Notes: generated from the sequence alone by a model not told the origin. Shown: positions 1 through 12,556, counted from the first letter of the stretch. The stretch is DNA of 64,000 bases from Lepidurus packardi (GCA_023053545.1 JAKZAN010000211.1:1-64000), one strand, 5' to 3'. Made by a program: numbers and translations.

Positions 1-262
1 CCCAACCCCAACCCCAACCCCAACCCCAACCCCAACCCCAACCCCAACCCCAACCCCAACCCCAACCCCAACCCCAACCCCAACCCCCCCAACCCCAACC
101 CCAACCCCAACCCCAACCCCAACCCCAACCCCAACCCCAACCCCAACCCCAACCCCAACCCCAACCCCAACCCCAACCCCAACCCCAACCCCAACCCCCA
201 ACCCCAACCCCAACCCCAACCCCAACCCCAACCCCAACCCCAACCCCAACCCCAACCCCAAG
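1..262. repeat. Telomere, C4A2 repeat (chromosome left end)
   Basis: About 43 tandem CCCCAA units run from the first base, oriented C-rich 5' to 3' as expected at the left end of a chromosome. Two irregular units are present: a run of seven C at 84-90 and a run of five C at 195-199. The rest is regular, and unique sequence starts at about 263. C4A2 repeats are typical of oligohymenophorean ciliates. The length is unremarkable for a macronuclear telomere, and slippage in reading could explain the two variants. Confidence 0.97.
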
Positions 263-603
263 TCTGTGGAGCTAAAGTATAGAGTTTTAAAGAATAAGTT
301 CAAACCTAAATTAAAATAGGCTTCTTTTGAGCACAATCGATATTTTTCTGAGTTGAGTTGTGTTTTATCGTAGTTATTGTATATTGGTCAGGACTCGCTT
401 CAATTATATTGATTGCCTGATAATAGTTGTAATATGATAAGCATAAACTTGATCTATATACATGGACAAGGGTCCATTCATCGCCAGACTATATTTTGTG
501 AAAGAGTGTTGGACTGTTTTGGATACAGAAGAAACTCATCTTGTTGAGATATTTGTAAAATGATAATAGTAAACCTATATATTCCATAACTTAAATACAC
601 TCT
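263..603. other. Subtelomeric spacer
   Basis: This AT-rich stretch of 341 bp lies between the telomere and the stop codon of the first gene. I see no convincing reading frame, repeat or RNA gene in it. It must hold the 3' end of the minus-strand gene that ends at 604. Confidence 0.6.
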
Positions 604-2070
604 TCATTATTTATAATTATAATACGAACAATCACTCAAATCCTGATACTTGGTACAATTCTCGTGGATTTTATTCGCCTGACATTTATTGCAATTAGTT
701 ATTCCTGATTCTGACCCCTTAATCCGTCCCCAACAATAGCAACATCTCATTACTTTCTCTAAGTCTCTTCCGACTTTTTTCGGTTTTTTTTGTCTGTTAA
801 GTTCATCATCGAGTTTGATTATCTCGGCATGTAGGATATCAACTAGAGAACGCATCATAGTGACCAGATTATCATACCCTGGCATATCCTTTGCACTCGA
901 TTTGATTTCTTCATTTGTTGGATTACATTTCACTCCTTTTAAAGAATTGTTCATTACTTCTTAAGCTTTACATAGTAGACTTGTGATGGTGATCAGTTTA
1001 CTTTGAAAGGAATCGAACTCAGGTATTTTAGCTTCAAAATATCTGATGGCCTAGGGATGCCTTTCTTAAAATATTTGGGTATACTTGAGCTCATCATATT
1101 TTCTGATATAAGAGAGTTGAACTTCTTCCATCACGTCAAGTTGCTTGCAGAGCTATCTGTTATGCTCGACTTGCTCATCATATTTTTATTTGATCATCCT
1201 ACACTCTTCAATTTCTCTAGCTGCGTTGCCAAGAGACAGTGATATATTCTTTAGTAATTCTTCATGTCCTGACAAAAGACGATATGTAGGGTCTCCTGCC
1301 CCACCCTCAAGAATATTATTACCACTGCTTGATACGAACTCGGGATTAAAATATTGAGAAGAGATGTTTTTGCTTCTTGTGTAGTTCATGCGTTTTTAAC
1401 GAGACTGTTTTTATTAACATTTCTTTTGAGTCTCCATGAGTTGCGACCTTAAATCGGTATTCTCTTACTGATAGCGATGCAGTTAAGACTGAGTTAGATC
1501 TATTTTGGCTAGCATCTTCTGACATTTTTCTGTTAAACTTACATATTTACTTTCTACCAGCCCTCTATCAAGTTCTTGTTCTTTGAGTTCCTACTGAAGC
1601 TACTTAATAGTGTTTTTTGCGCTATCTAACTCTTGAGATACAAGGGTCTCCATATTCATAAGTGAGTTCTTTAGGGCAAGATTCTAGGATTCGATATAAT
1701 GAACGCGAGATTGTAGTACATTGGACTGCTTTTTAGTAGCTTCAATAATATAGTCCTTTTCGGCTATGATTTAAGTCATTCTTTTGAGCTATCGTTCAGT
1801 CTTATCTGAAATACTGGTGAGTTTTGACGAAAAATCATCGGCTGCACGCTTGAACTGCTTTTCCATTTCTTCATTGAGCAGCTTGTGCGATTGTAATTCT
1901 AGCTCAGTGTGCAATGACTTTTCCAAGTAATCGAGACGATCAAACTTGAGTTTTTCGAGCTCTTTTTTGTTGTCCTGAATTTCTGAAAAGACATTTCTAA
2001 GTTTCTATAAGGTGAGTTGATTGTCTAAATCAGAATGAGGTGTTTGCCGGGATGGGAGACTGGGATCCAT
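604..2070 (-). CDS. Coiled-coil protein with C-terminal Cys-rich motif
   Basis: An open frame of 488 codons runs from ATG at 2070 to TGA at 604, crossing many TAA/TAG that read as Glu. Residues from about 30 to 350 are rich in E, K, L and Q and heptad-like, so a long coiled coil is expected. Near the C-terminus there is a Cys-rich cluster (CCYCWG, then CNKCQ and a further Cys), which could bind zinc like a small RING or PHD-type knuckle. I do not recognise the family; a cytoskeletal or basal-body role is only a guess. It is the telomere-proximal gene and is transcribed toward the telomere. No intron is needed. Confidence 0.75.
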
Positions 2071-2342
2071 TTTTAGTGGTAATACGTGCGATAATTTTGA
2101 GTTAGAATTAGTCAGTTTGTTATAATTAAGTGTCAATTCATGTTTATAATGATAGAAATTCCAGCTCTCAATCGTGAAATTTTATTTAATAAAAAGGTTA
2201 GGCAGCCTGATCACTAGCTATCAATATATATAAGATTTTAAAATATAGGCAAAACAGGATTACTTTATCCCTATTACGATCACTATAAAAACTATTTTTA
2301 TTATTGCAAATAGTTATTATTGTCTTCTATTCATTTTTTGAG

Positions 2343-4114
2343 ATGGAGTCTGAATTTATTTGCTTTATTGTTCAAGGCCAAGAACTTAGAGTCCCTAAAG
2401 ACAAGTACTTGCGATGCTACTCTCCGAATGACTAAAAACAACTCGTAAACTCTTAGTAATTACACAAAATTCCAATACGTTTTACACTATTACAATTATA
2501 TAGATTGACTCGCGCCGCACCAACCTTCCTGAATGGATGACTATTAAGACATTCGAACGACTCAATTACTTCATTCTCTACAATGATCTCTCTCTGCTGC
2601 ACTCAGCCTCTGCCGATGAACTGCAAAAAATTCTCTGGTTATCAGATATCCTAAACTTAAAGATTTTGCAGGAGAGACTCATTTAAGAAGTTATCCTGCC
2701 TCAACTCAATGACAAAAATGCTATCATGTTCATGCTATAATCTCATATGAAACTTAAAAAATCGGACAGTAGCACGAAATGCTGGTACAATCTCTTGAAC
2801 AAAGCTATCACGCACATTGCTCAGAATATCTTTACAGTCCATTCAAATTTTGCAAAAGATATCAAAAAACTCAACTAAAACCTCTTATCCTAGATCTTGG
2901 ATCGCGCAATCAACCATGCTAAAAAGCAAGGTTACACAATGAAACATGAATTATATCGGATATTATTGGACTGCAGATGCACAAATGATGTACGTGAACT
3001 ATTCAAATATGCTAAACAAGTGGTTTCTAAAAAGAAGTTTACTCCACAGAATATGGCTCATCTAGCCTGGAAACTCATAGACATTTCAAACATAGAAACA
3101 AAAAAAACCAAGGTTTTTAAATTTATCGACTATGAGTGGAGATTGGTTGCACTGAGTAGTAAGGAGCTTCCCAAAAAGCTAACTATATCACTTGTCATGG
3201 AGAATAGAATGTCTGGCTCTGCAATGAGCTTGGGTTCTACTTAGGAGTCATTTCGACCTTATCCTGAGGAAGCAAGCATCTCTCCTTCTATATTGCATCG
3301 ACCTACGATATTTCAAATGATAGCTGTTTTATACTTAAAACTAGTAACTAGGATTGGGGATAAGGAGTTCGAATCAGATGCCCGTGTTAGCCATGTTATT
3401 GTAGAAGAACAATAATCAATCTAACTGTTAGAATTTTCATAAAAACAAATGCTAGAAATAGGAGACAAGAAAGTAGAGTTGACGTTGTACTGCAACCTTG
3501 AGAATCTTTTTACTTTTTTGCTTAATTACACTGCTGAAAACTGTGACTCACGTGCGTTCAGGCCTGAATAACTAGGTGTAGAGGAGATTATTGCGATTAT
3601 CAAAGTTTATAAAAAACTCAATAGGACTTCCTAGTATTTGTATTTATTGAGGGAAGTAGCAAGAGTCAGCACTAAAGGAGATCGTCTTCGCAAACTCATC
3701 AATAGTATCGGTCCTTCGTCCTTTTCACCCGAATAGAATATTCGGATTGCTTCTATACTTAATGAGTTTGGTTATGAACCCTTCATCAGAGAAGCTTCTC
3801 TTCGTCACTCACCTTCGTCCACCTCCTGTCAGACTCCAAACATGTCTTTAAATGTAATGAGCCCTGAGCACTAGAGGATAACAGGTCTAAGGAGTAGATA
3901 AAAAGCACATGGTTCAGTATAAATACAAAGGAATGATATACGCTAAAATTCGCGAGGTAAGGATTCTAGAATCCGACTAAAGAAAATCTTCGAAAGCCCA
4001 CAACGTATCCCAGGAAATCGTCAAGAATAGAAAGAAAGAATTTTAAGAGAGATATAGTTACTGAGGTATGTGTACCAGACTGATTCTATATTTTATAACA
4101 GCCTCATCAAATGA
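2343..4114 (+). CDS. BTB-domain protein
   Basis: Starts at ATG 2343. One intron, 2445-2503 (59 nt, GTAAAC...TATAG, phase 0), joins 34 codons to a 537-codon second exon ending in TGA at 4112-4114. Without the intron the frame hits TGA at once. The first 100 residues resemble a BTB/POZ fold (LRVPKDKYLR, then LPEWMTIKTFERLNYFI and a helical hairpin with LWLSDILNLK). A BACK-like helical region may follow. The last 250 residues are polar with no recognised domain, and no Kelch or MATH repeats are seen. BTB proteins usually dimerise and can act as cullin-3 adaptors; that role is inferred. It is divergent from the neighbouring gene starting at 2070. Confidence 0.7.
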
Positions 4115-4233
4115 TTTCAGTCAAGCTATTTCTTTGAAATTTATTCGACAAATAATATTGGTAGTTTGTAGCACTTTTTTATATTATCCGAGTTGTTTTA
4201 TAAGCAAAAAACCAGAAAATAACATACCCGTTC

Positions 4234-5343
4234 ATGAGTGCAGACCTCAGCAGGTCCCGTTCTGCCAACCAAAGCAGCATCTCATAGACTCGCTTAATCT
4301 CACATTTTTTCCTGCCTCTGAGCTGCCTTCGCTCCTTCATCCTTGTAGGCACTATCTTGACACTCCTCGTCGGACTCGTCTCCCTATTCAGTAAATGAGA
4401 ATTCTACATACCCCATTCCAATCCTCACTTCTCTACAATATTCAATAATCTCTCCACCAGTGGTCATCTATGCATTTCTGATTAGCTCTATCTGGACACA
4501 GTTTGGTGAAAACATTCGAAACATAATCATAGGAGCATTCGTTGCATGCTCCATGCTCATTGCACTTACAGGAGTTATCGGCTTATATGGTAACACATCA
4601 ACTTAGAATAATTCCTTTAGTTCAGGCATTCTTAACAAAAAACCAACCTTTCTGAGCCTCTATTCTTTTGGTGTCTGCCTATTTATTGTTTTGTTCCTGC
4701 TACTTGGTATCTTCGCAACTGTGTATCCGAAGGCTTTATCTCAAACCTGTGGCAACTACGATAGCACTATATTTCCAGTAGTCATTAAATACGCTCAAGA
4801 CACTCTTTGCCGTACCTGCGAGTGTTATTTCAAGAACTGGGACGTTTATAACGAAACTTAAAAGCAGCAACTTCGACAGTCTCTTAGCAACTACACAGAA
4901 ACTGACACGACCCAACCTGTTAATGCTTCGACTTGCTGGAACTGGAATAACGATACAGCTCCCACGGTAGCTCTGTACCTATTATAAAAAACCTTTCATT
5001 GTTCTGGATGGTGTTAAGGGGACTCCCCCAATCTGTATTATTTGTTTACAGATATCAACTAAGGTAAATTTCATACCAATAATGTGCCTTTTCTATCTCT
5101 GTAGGTAAACCTAAACAGTACTGCTATACTGCTCTCTCCAACTTCTTTAAGAAGTTCGGATAGGTTCTTCAAATATCGAGTTTCATGGTTTCGAGCATCC
5201 TATTCATGGTTTTTACCAATCTAATTTGCCTTTGCCTGCATCCTTCCCAACGAAAAATGTCCCGCTTTGCAATGGCAGACTCCAGTTATGTATCTTTAAA
5301 CCAGAGACTTATAGAAATGCATAGCAGATCTATAGAGGAATGA
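4234..5343 (+). CDS. Tetraspanin-like four-pass membrane protein
   Basis: Three exons: 4234-4390, 4461-5063 and 5105-5343, with introns of 70 and 41 nt, ending in TGA at 5341. The protein has a short basic N-terminus and four hydrophobic segments: LRSFILVGTILTLLVGLVSL, then around VACSMLIALTGVIGLY, FGVCLFIVLFLLLGIF, and SSILFMVFTNLICLCL. The large loop between segments 3 and 4 carries several cysteines (CRTCEC, CWNW, CSGWC). That topology and Cys-bearing second extracellular loop match the tetraspanin plan, though a clean CCG motif is not evident. It would sit in the plasma or vacuolar membrane and organise partner proteins. The family call is moderate. Confidence 0.65.
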
Positions 5344-5565
5344 TCCACATGTGGAAGTACCGTGACCCAACTAATATCTTCAGATATTATGACATCAACC
5401 GTATATAACATTAGATTAACTCAATAAATAGGTACATATAGGTACAGACGGTCATATATACAAACATTTTATATTTTTATTCATATTTCACTCATAATAT
5501 TAACATTTTAAGTATAGAATCTAAAATATAAGGTCCTAAATTACAAGAACTCAGTACACTCAATA

Positions 5566-6393
5566 ATGGAGCACTCTTTTAGCGAGAGAAAAGAATTCCA
5601 AACGCTTAAGTAACTCTTTATAGAAGAGATCAAGTCTGAGGATGCCTCTCCACACGAAAGCCACAGGATTAAAGTTGCTATCCACGCTGGTCGGACATAT
5701 CTCAATCTTCTGGTCCAAAATCTAATATTCTTCAATCCTATCTACATGTCTTACTCTCCGGCCCCAACCACCAAGCTTATCATGAAGTACCTACAGTAAA
5801 AAATCAGCAATCCTTACTTCTATAGACTGACATTCAAAGTATTCCAATCCAATATTAGATACCTGCGAGATAATCTTGAATCACTTCTGCATTCCTTAAT
5901 TGCCATGGCAATTCAGCCCAATAGCCCATAAGTGCCTTTGAGCCTATAAGAATCCTTCATTTAGTTGAGCAGTGTGGCTTTGAATTCTTCAGAATCTCAT
6001 CATTTATTATGGGAAGCAGAACAATATATGACTAACTTGAACATGTCTGTCCTGCCTGCTTCAACTATGAAAGAACTACAGGTCTTAAGTGCTTAAAAAA
6101 TGACTGTTCTCGAAGAGAAGCTAAAATCGAACAATGAGGTCATTAATCTCTTAAACGAACTATCGAAGAGTGATAAGCTAATTGAAAAACCAGTTTGTAA
6201 AGAAATGGAAAAAAGTAAGGCGTCGAATGATTTTGAGGCGAGATACGAGTATGACTTCGGATCTAACAAGAGATACAATGGAACTATCAAGTTTATTGGA
6301 CATGGTAAAGCTCAGAGCAAATAATTGGCAAAGAGAGCAGCTGCAAGAGATCTGCTTATTAAGATATATGCTAGTTTTCCAGACTTATAGTGA
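5566..6393 (+). CDS. dsRNA-binding domain protein
   Basis: A single open frame of 275 codons from ATG 5566 to TGA 6391-6393. The last 60 residues form a recognisable double-stranded RNA-binding motif: YEYDFGSNKRYNG, then FIGHGKAQSKELAKRAA and a final helix LLIKIY. The G-x-G-x-SK-x-AK-x-AA pattern is the part that contacts the RNA backbone. The N-terminal 200 residues are helical and unrecognised, with no RNase III, helicase or deaminase motifs. It may be a partner of a Dicer or ADAR-like enzyme or an RNA-transport protein; the sequence does not decide. It follows the tetraspanin-like gene on the same strand and converges on the next gene. Confidence 0.75.
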
Positions 6394-6685
6394 ACAATAA
6401 AGTCAAAGATGAACAAATCTTCCAAACCTTTATTCATACATACATATAGTTAATCAGTTTATTATTGTTTCTAAACCAAAGTCTTGGTTTTTAGAGTCCT
6501 GCTGTTTCGACGAGAGTATATCGCAATATATCTTTAAAGTCCGACTTTTGGGTTAATCAATCCAACTGATTAATCGTTTTTTCAATAGTTTCCACTACAC
6601 ATAATCACTGAAATTGATCAGCCTTTGGATTTTCCTCTGGTTGAGTGAAAAGGGATGTAGTTTCCGAGGGCAACTACAGAGACTC

Positions 6686-7603
6686 TCATTTGTGAAGCTA
6701 TCCAGTAAAGATGGCTGTTGAAGGTTGGCAGAAGACATTAGATTTAACAATCAGCTACTAATGTGTTGGGGTTCTATTAGCTTGTAATTGGAAAGTCGAG
6801 TCTTTTTGGATGGTGACATTCAAATACTTGGAGATTACATCATTTTTAAATTGGATGTAAGCCTTTTTATCTGCCATCTTCCCATCACAAAGCAAATATC
6901 GTATATATCTTTCTTTCATGAACCACTCGAAAAATTATCTAAATGCACCCTTCAGTCCTATTTCCTGGGGGTTATCAGGTACCAGAAGCGCGGGTAAATG
7001 GCGTGGCCCTGTAACATATTAGACTTTTCCCAAATAGTAAGTACGGAGACTGTCATATGTGGTACTGTGTTTCTGGCAGAGCCGTAAAACTGTTTCATAG
7101 AAGGTTTCACTGAGAAATTATCTGATGATTCTCTTAGTGACATAGCCACATATATTCTTTTTATAGTCAGGCTTTTTATTCTTTGTCTTATTGATCTTCT
7201 TATTGATATCAAACACTCGTAGATCTTCGGCTGGTATACTCATCATCAAATTAGAGTGGCCCACAATTCCCCTCTCTTTATTAATTCTAGTCTGAGGAAA
7301 GCTAAAGGTTCCAGGGTTATGTTAGGACTCGTTGAAATCGAACACAAACTGCTCTGACTCTTGTGCATGAAATTGCAGCTCTTGTGAAGGTTGCAGTCTG
7401 AGAAAAGGAAAACAGTCTTCAGAGGGAAGGTCTCGTTAGATAGTAGAGCTAAAGAAAAATTATTCCATAGAGTTCATGGATCTTAGTTTAGGGTTATTTT
7501 CTGCAAGCGTGTCAATGGATAGAGTGGTAATATTATTTGGGTCGATATTTAATGAATAGTTTCGGAAGGGGGAGCTGCGTAGGTCAAAGTTAGATGGATC
7601 CAT
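6686..7603 (-). CDS. Hypothetical protein
   Basis: An open frame of 305 codons from ATG 7603 to TGA at 6686-6688. The first 130 residues are low-complexity and polar (many S, N, F, Q). The last 170 are more ordered and contain runs such as FYETVLRLCQKHSTTYD, GPRHLPALLVPDNPQE and FFEWFMKERYIRYLL, which look like a folded helical domain. I do not recognise the family. No signal peptide or membrane segment is seen. It is convergent with the dsRNA-binding gene, 292 bp apart. Confidence 0.65.
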
Positions 7604-7964
7604 CCCCAAAGGCAAGTTTGTTTAAAGGGCGAGAGTTGCTGACGAGTAGGAAGATGTGATGAATGTTTAAGGGCGGGCCGAATAGGTATTGATGGCGATG
7701 AAAGGTGTTATTTATGTGTATATTTTTTAATTACATAGGGAATATCACAAGAAAGTATTAGGTAACCTTTCTCATATATTTGAGTACTTATGATTAATAA
7801 AAGAAACATTATGTTGATATTGCTGACAAAATAAGTTTTGATGACTGGTCATTTCCGATTGAATCTCTTTCATTAACTTCTAAAAAATTAGACAACATTA
7901 CAGGTGAACAGTATCGCTCGCATTCCTCGGCTACTCTCAATTAATCACTAGTATGCATTTTACT
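7604..7964. other. Intergenic spacer
   Basis: This stretch of 361 bp lies between the start of one minus-strand gene and the stop of the next. It should contain the promoter of the gene starting at 7603. It is AT-rich with no RNA gene or repeat that I can see. Confidence 0.5.
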
Positions 7965-9191
7965 TCAACCCTCACCATATCCTCCAACCCTGCTTCTATT
8001 TTCATGTCCTATTCCTTCGCAGATCTAATACACCTTTACTACCAACTTCTAGTCTTAATTTTTACGATCCATAACCTCAATATTAGTGTCTTTTTCTTTG
8101 CTTATTGGTCCTTTAAGTATCTTTACCATACTCCTCAATTTCTATTTATCAACAGCTAGATTTTAACTTTATGGAACGTTATTTCCATGTAGAAAAATAG
8201 GTTTTTATCTATTCGTTTGCACAGTTCCTTTAGCATGGTCCAAGGTTCTACTGATTTGTGATTTATTCTGAAGAATGTTCGCCAGGAGTTTCTTGGTTAG
8301 GAAGCTCCCTTTTTTCATAAACTCATGGCTTTTATCAGGTGTGTATTTATGCGAATAGCAAATATCTTTCAGGATATTTGCGCCTTTATTCCCTCGACTT
8401 GTGCATAGTTCTTTTGATCCGATGTTTTTACCAATCTATTTGTAGTGTTGGTTTTCTTAATATCGCGATTCACTATGTTTACATGTTTATTTTGTAAGAT
8501 CTGTTTTTTTTCTTAGATACTATTCTATTTTCCTCTCTACCTCTGAAGATGGACGTAGTCTTGACTGTTTCTGACTACTATGTATAGGTGAATATTAAAC
8601 CTCGCGAACTGACATTCTTGATAAGCTGTGTCTTTTACTCGATTATTTAGGTTGAGCAAGTATCCAACCTCGACTCGATAATGAACTTTCTGATCCCCAT
8701 CGGCATTATTATTGTTATTCAGGAATTCTAACATGAAAGGGGGAGCACGTGTTTGAAAAGATTGTCTTCTTATCCGGAGAGCCTTGGGAGAAGTAGATTA
8801 TGCTGTCTATCGGAACTCCTGCTTTGTTCGCCTGGACTTTAGAGTTATTCAGACTTTTCTGTAAGAAGGAGGGAGCAGGATATCCTAGAATCTCTACATT
8901 GCATTAAGCTTCAGGGCTATTGTTGTTGATCAGATTCCGAGTCTTTGCCTGGGCTTTAGTTTGGCTAGGGACTATATGGCTTCTCTGCTGCTCTTCTAGT
9001 CTCTATTTTATTTTTTATTTGGTAAGCTTTCTTTTAAAATCATTTGCGATTTTTAGAGATTAATCTTTTGAATATAATACTCTGGTTGCTCCTGAAGACT
9101 TTCCGAATTGGCCATATTAAGTGTGCATTGGCATTGACGGCGTTGTGATGTTATTGTGTGTGGCGAGTAGTTTTCGGTGGTGATGCGACAT
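7965..9191 (-). CDS. Hypothetical protein, three exons
   Basis: ATG at 9191, TGA at 7965. Two introns are needed to keep the frame: 8690-8732 (43 nt, GTTAGA...TCAG) and 8436-8482 (47 nt, GTAAAC...ATAG). The resulting 378-residue protein starts with a His-rich polar tail, has a basic coiled-coil-like stretch (KRKLTKEKIKERLEEQQ), a central segment with mixed hydrophobic residues (AGVPIDSIIYFSQGSPDKK, then VHYRVEVGYLLNLNN) and a charged C-terminus. No known domain was recognised. The exact intron borders are inferred from GT-AG consensus and frame. Confidence 0.6.
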
Positions 9192-9458
9192 GTATTTGGA
9201 AATAAGATCTATCTAGTTGCAAGGGACTGTATGGCTGGTGCTATCGTGTTGCACTAGTTGAGCCAAAGAGGTCAGAGATACCTTCCTTCTGGGGAACTCG
9301 ATTAAACTAGTCTGCATATCTGTGTGCTGCGACAGTTTTACTAGGTCGTCGATCGAAAACACACAACGCTAATCTTCAATTTAATAATAATACTCAGCCT
9401 AACACTCATGATGTGTAATTAAAAATAAAGAATAGCTAAAAAGAATAAACTTTTAGTT

Positions 9459-10121
9459 TCATGGATGTGGGGTTTGGTGTTTTTTGGCACCTTGAGTATA
9501 AGTCGGGTCATCTGGAAGCTCTACGAACTTTCGTAAGTAGAAATTACGATAATTTCGTTGCAACGAGGCATATCTCGTGGGATCGAACGGGCTAGAATTT
9601 ATATTCTGATTGCCCTGTACTATTTCTTCCGATTTTAGTGATTCTTTATGGGACTGTTTATTCTCTCGAAGAGGAAACGACACAGCCGTTGCCATATCAT
9701 TCTTATTCGAAAATCTTTAAGAAGGAGGGGCTTTTTTACCCACTTCTTCTTTCGAAAGAGATAGGAGCTAGGTTGGCTGGGCAGCTGTCTCCTCAGCTTT
9801 GACAACACTAGAACCAGGTTATACTTTTTTGTTAGGAGTTGGGAGAGCAATAGGCTCCACATTTTTCTGTAGGAACATCGGACCATGTCGTTATAAGTAA
9901 GCTTTTCCTTCGGTATTTGGAATGGTGATAGCCAGTTGTGGAACTCCTTGTGGTAGATCCTGTTGGAAGGAGATAATAAAAGGGTGGCTTAGAAGCTTGA
10001 GGAACTATTGGTGAGTGAGTGTAGGAATTTTGATGACTGTAGGGTTATTGATGTTGGCAGCACAGGAGGAGAGTAAGAAGGCCATTGCGATAGCCAGACT
10101 AAGAACCGGGGTATATCTCAT
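9459..10121 (-). CDS. Small secreted or lumenal protein
   Basis: An open frame of 220 codons, TGA at 9459-9461. I chose ATG at 10121 because it gives a typical signal peptide: MRY, then a hydrophobic core (LSLAIAMAFLLSSC) and small residues around the likely cleavage site AAN. An upstream in-frame ATG at 10235 would bury this peptide behind a long aromatic stretch and is less likely. The mature part is hydrophilic and unrecognised, with clusters of P, S, E and K. The Cys after the core resembles a bacterial lipobox but has no known meaning in a eukaryote. Confidence 0.6.
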
Positions 10122-10519
10122 TAAGGATGGGAAAAAGAAGAAAACAGGATAAGAGAAGTAAATATAAAGATATATATTATCGTATGAGGCTGTTTTTAAA
10201 ATAGAGTAGAAAGTTCTTATGTGTGTTTGGAGCATTGAAAAGAGGAAGGGATTATTTCAAAGAAGAGTAATATATAAATGCTTTTTCAGTCTGAATAAAC
10301 GGTACGGTTATTTTATGACTTTAATTGAGCGGCCCTTCTCATTCTCACTGCCACCTTGATGTGAGCAGTATTGTAATAGTCTGTCAGCATGGTATTTTAC
10401 AATTTATAGCAACGCAAAGGAATAATATTCATAATCACAGTATTGAATCCCAAAGTAATAGTCCATCCAATTCTCACCATCACCACACCCATCATACAAT
10501 TTTCATACTTCCAAATCTT
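10122..10519. other. Divergent intergenic region
   Basis: This 398-bp region separates two divergently transcribed genes and should hold both promoters. It contains AT-rich tracts and a CAT/CAC-rich run around 10475-10500 (CACCATCACCACACCCATCAT). I see no RNA gene or long inverted repeat. Confidence 0.5.
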
Positions 10520-12463
10520 ATGAAGAGATACTAACAACAACTAGGTGAGCACATACTCCAAATCGTTGCTCAGGAGATAGCTGCCACTACTAAGATAATC
10601 TGTGCCGACTATAAGTGTGCCCAATATCATCACATACATAACCAAGTTGCTTAGACCAAATCTCGTCTCTATACCCATCTTCAAAATATAATACAAAACC
10701 ATCCCTAAAAAATTTTAGCTTTCTAAGAGCTTATCGTAGAGATTTATATTTTTTTCTGGCATCTATCAAGGGCTGCAGGAATATGGATCTCCCTACTCAT
10801 GAGCGAAACATTGGTGCCCTCGCACTGTGTGCTCAATCTGGGAGATTGGATAGGAACTGTGATCATAGAACTGGATGAAGAGGGAAAGAGGACCTGTCCT
10901 GTTTTTGGAGAGATGAAGGCCATGATAGAGTCCGGCATGGTTTAGTATCTATAGGCAGTAGCATAAGGTATAAAGCTAGCATATGAGCAGAACCAAGAGG
11001 TAGTTCTGCAATAGATCTAGATGCTAAACTAATAGGCTAAAACTATGAGACTACTCAACAAGTACATAATTTATAAGCTTCTAAAGGAGGTTAGCTAGGA
11101 CTGTTTTGAAAAGGTCCGAGAAAATCTTCTAATAATGTCGATTTTCACCAATACGGATCCTAAGTTAACTGAGTTTTTTGCTAATTACATCATCGAAAAG
11201 CACGATATCATTCGATGTGTAGTCAATGCTGAACCATCCAAACGGTGCAATAAAGAAAAAGACTTATAAAATATGTTTCAAGATAAGCTGAGTGGTGGTC
11301 TTAAGATAGACGAAAACGCAAGGAGTTAGAAGAGGGTCGACAACTAAATCGACACACGAGACCTGTTGCTACCAGAAAAAGAAGATCCTAAATCTTCCCT
11401 TCTGGAGGTCGACGAATTCAAATCAAATATTGTTTTAGGAAATACCAAAACACTGACTAGAAAATGGACTATGTGTAAAGAGTCCTAAAGGATACCCGAA
11501 ACTACTGGCCTCAACGAATTATTCAATCAGAAAAAATAAAAACAACTTATCCAAGTGATGAGATAGGCACCCACCAAGATTAATAAGGTCGATGCTTTAG
11601 CTGGGCTGTAGGTGATGGGAGGCAGCCTCGGCAACTGTCTCGCTAATATCCGCAGATATGACTCTGTAGGTGGTTTCATAGCTGATTTTTCAAGTAAGAT
11701 ACTGCTCAACGGGAGCATCAATGTCCTTGTAGACAAAATACCGCTTCTAGGTTATTTTTTGGTGGCTGGAGGATTTTCATATTCTTTCTACAAAGTTCTG
11801 CAGAGTAAATCCAAGACTTCGTAACGAAAACTTGAGGATCTGGGGAAAATTATTTTCAGCAGTAGCAGTACTATTGGAGCTGGAGTAGTTGGGACTTTCG
11901 TGGGAACCGCCATGATCCCTATCCCTTTTGTCGGAGCTTTTTTGGGAGGAATTGTTGGTGGTTTTGTTGGAGGCATTAGTGGCAACGTTTTTTTGAGTTA
12001 CTTGGACACCAGAAAATTTAGTGAACTAGCCGCATATATTAAAAAATCAATCAATCCGAATGGCTCGTGGACGATGAAGGAAAACTTGCTAGACCTAATG
12101 GGAATCACTGAAAAGTATTTTTTGGAATCTATACCCTAGTAAATTGGCAAACTAGCAGAAACCCAAGAAGACAAGGAAGCAGAGAATCTATGGCTGAGTG
12201 TCGTCTGTTTCTGCGTGTTGTCTTTCTATGAATCTCGACAGGAGCTTGCAGAGATGCAGAAGGAACTGGACAAGAACCAACAAGAATAATCAGAGCAGCG
12301 TTGGTATGGTGCAGCCGAAGATTTTGGGTAGACAGTTTCTAAATATATCTCTCTTGACTTAGAGTGTGCCTTGCTGCACTTGGAGAAAAGGAGAGTACGG
12401 ATTAGACTGCTGTTGCCTCAAGTGGAGGATTTCTTCACGAAACTCTTTGGCAACGCTGCATGA
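10520..12463 (+). CDS. Glycine-zipper membrane protein, family unknown
   Basis: An uninterrupted frame of 647 codons from ATG 10520 to TGA 12461-12463. The first 300 residues are helical and soluble-looking (long amphipathic stretches, two central EEIE-type acidic runs). Around residues 365-395 there is GGSLGNCLANIRR, and near residues 405-430 a hydrophobic segment (VDKIPLLGYFLVAGGFSYSF). From about 450 to 495 a dense small-residue region follows, VVGTFVGTAMIPIPFVGAFL then GGIVGGFVGGISG. GxxxG spacing like this packs membrane helices and is seen in pore formers, transporter families and bacterial glycine-zipper proteins. The C-terminus is coiled-coil-like. I cannot assign a family; function unknown. 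Confidence 0.75.
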
Positions 12464-12556
12464 AAGTACTAAAGAGCAGCAATATTTAATATAGCCATGA
12501 TTCAAGGGTTTGGAAAAATATAATACTGTCTCGTTGTTCTTTGAATATATCATTAT

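Noticed and set aside
1003-1357. Plus-strand open frames at 1.0-1.4 kb
   Set aside because: They overlap the continuous minus-strand coiled-coil frame that reads from 2070 to 604.
4068-4394. Plus-strand frame beginning MCTRLILYF
   Set aside because: It covers the spacer and the start of the tetraspanin-like gene in another frame; the reading from 4234 gives the transmembrane pattern and fits the intron.
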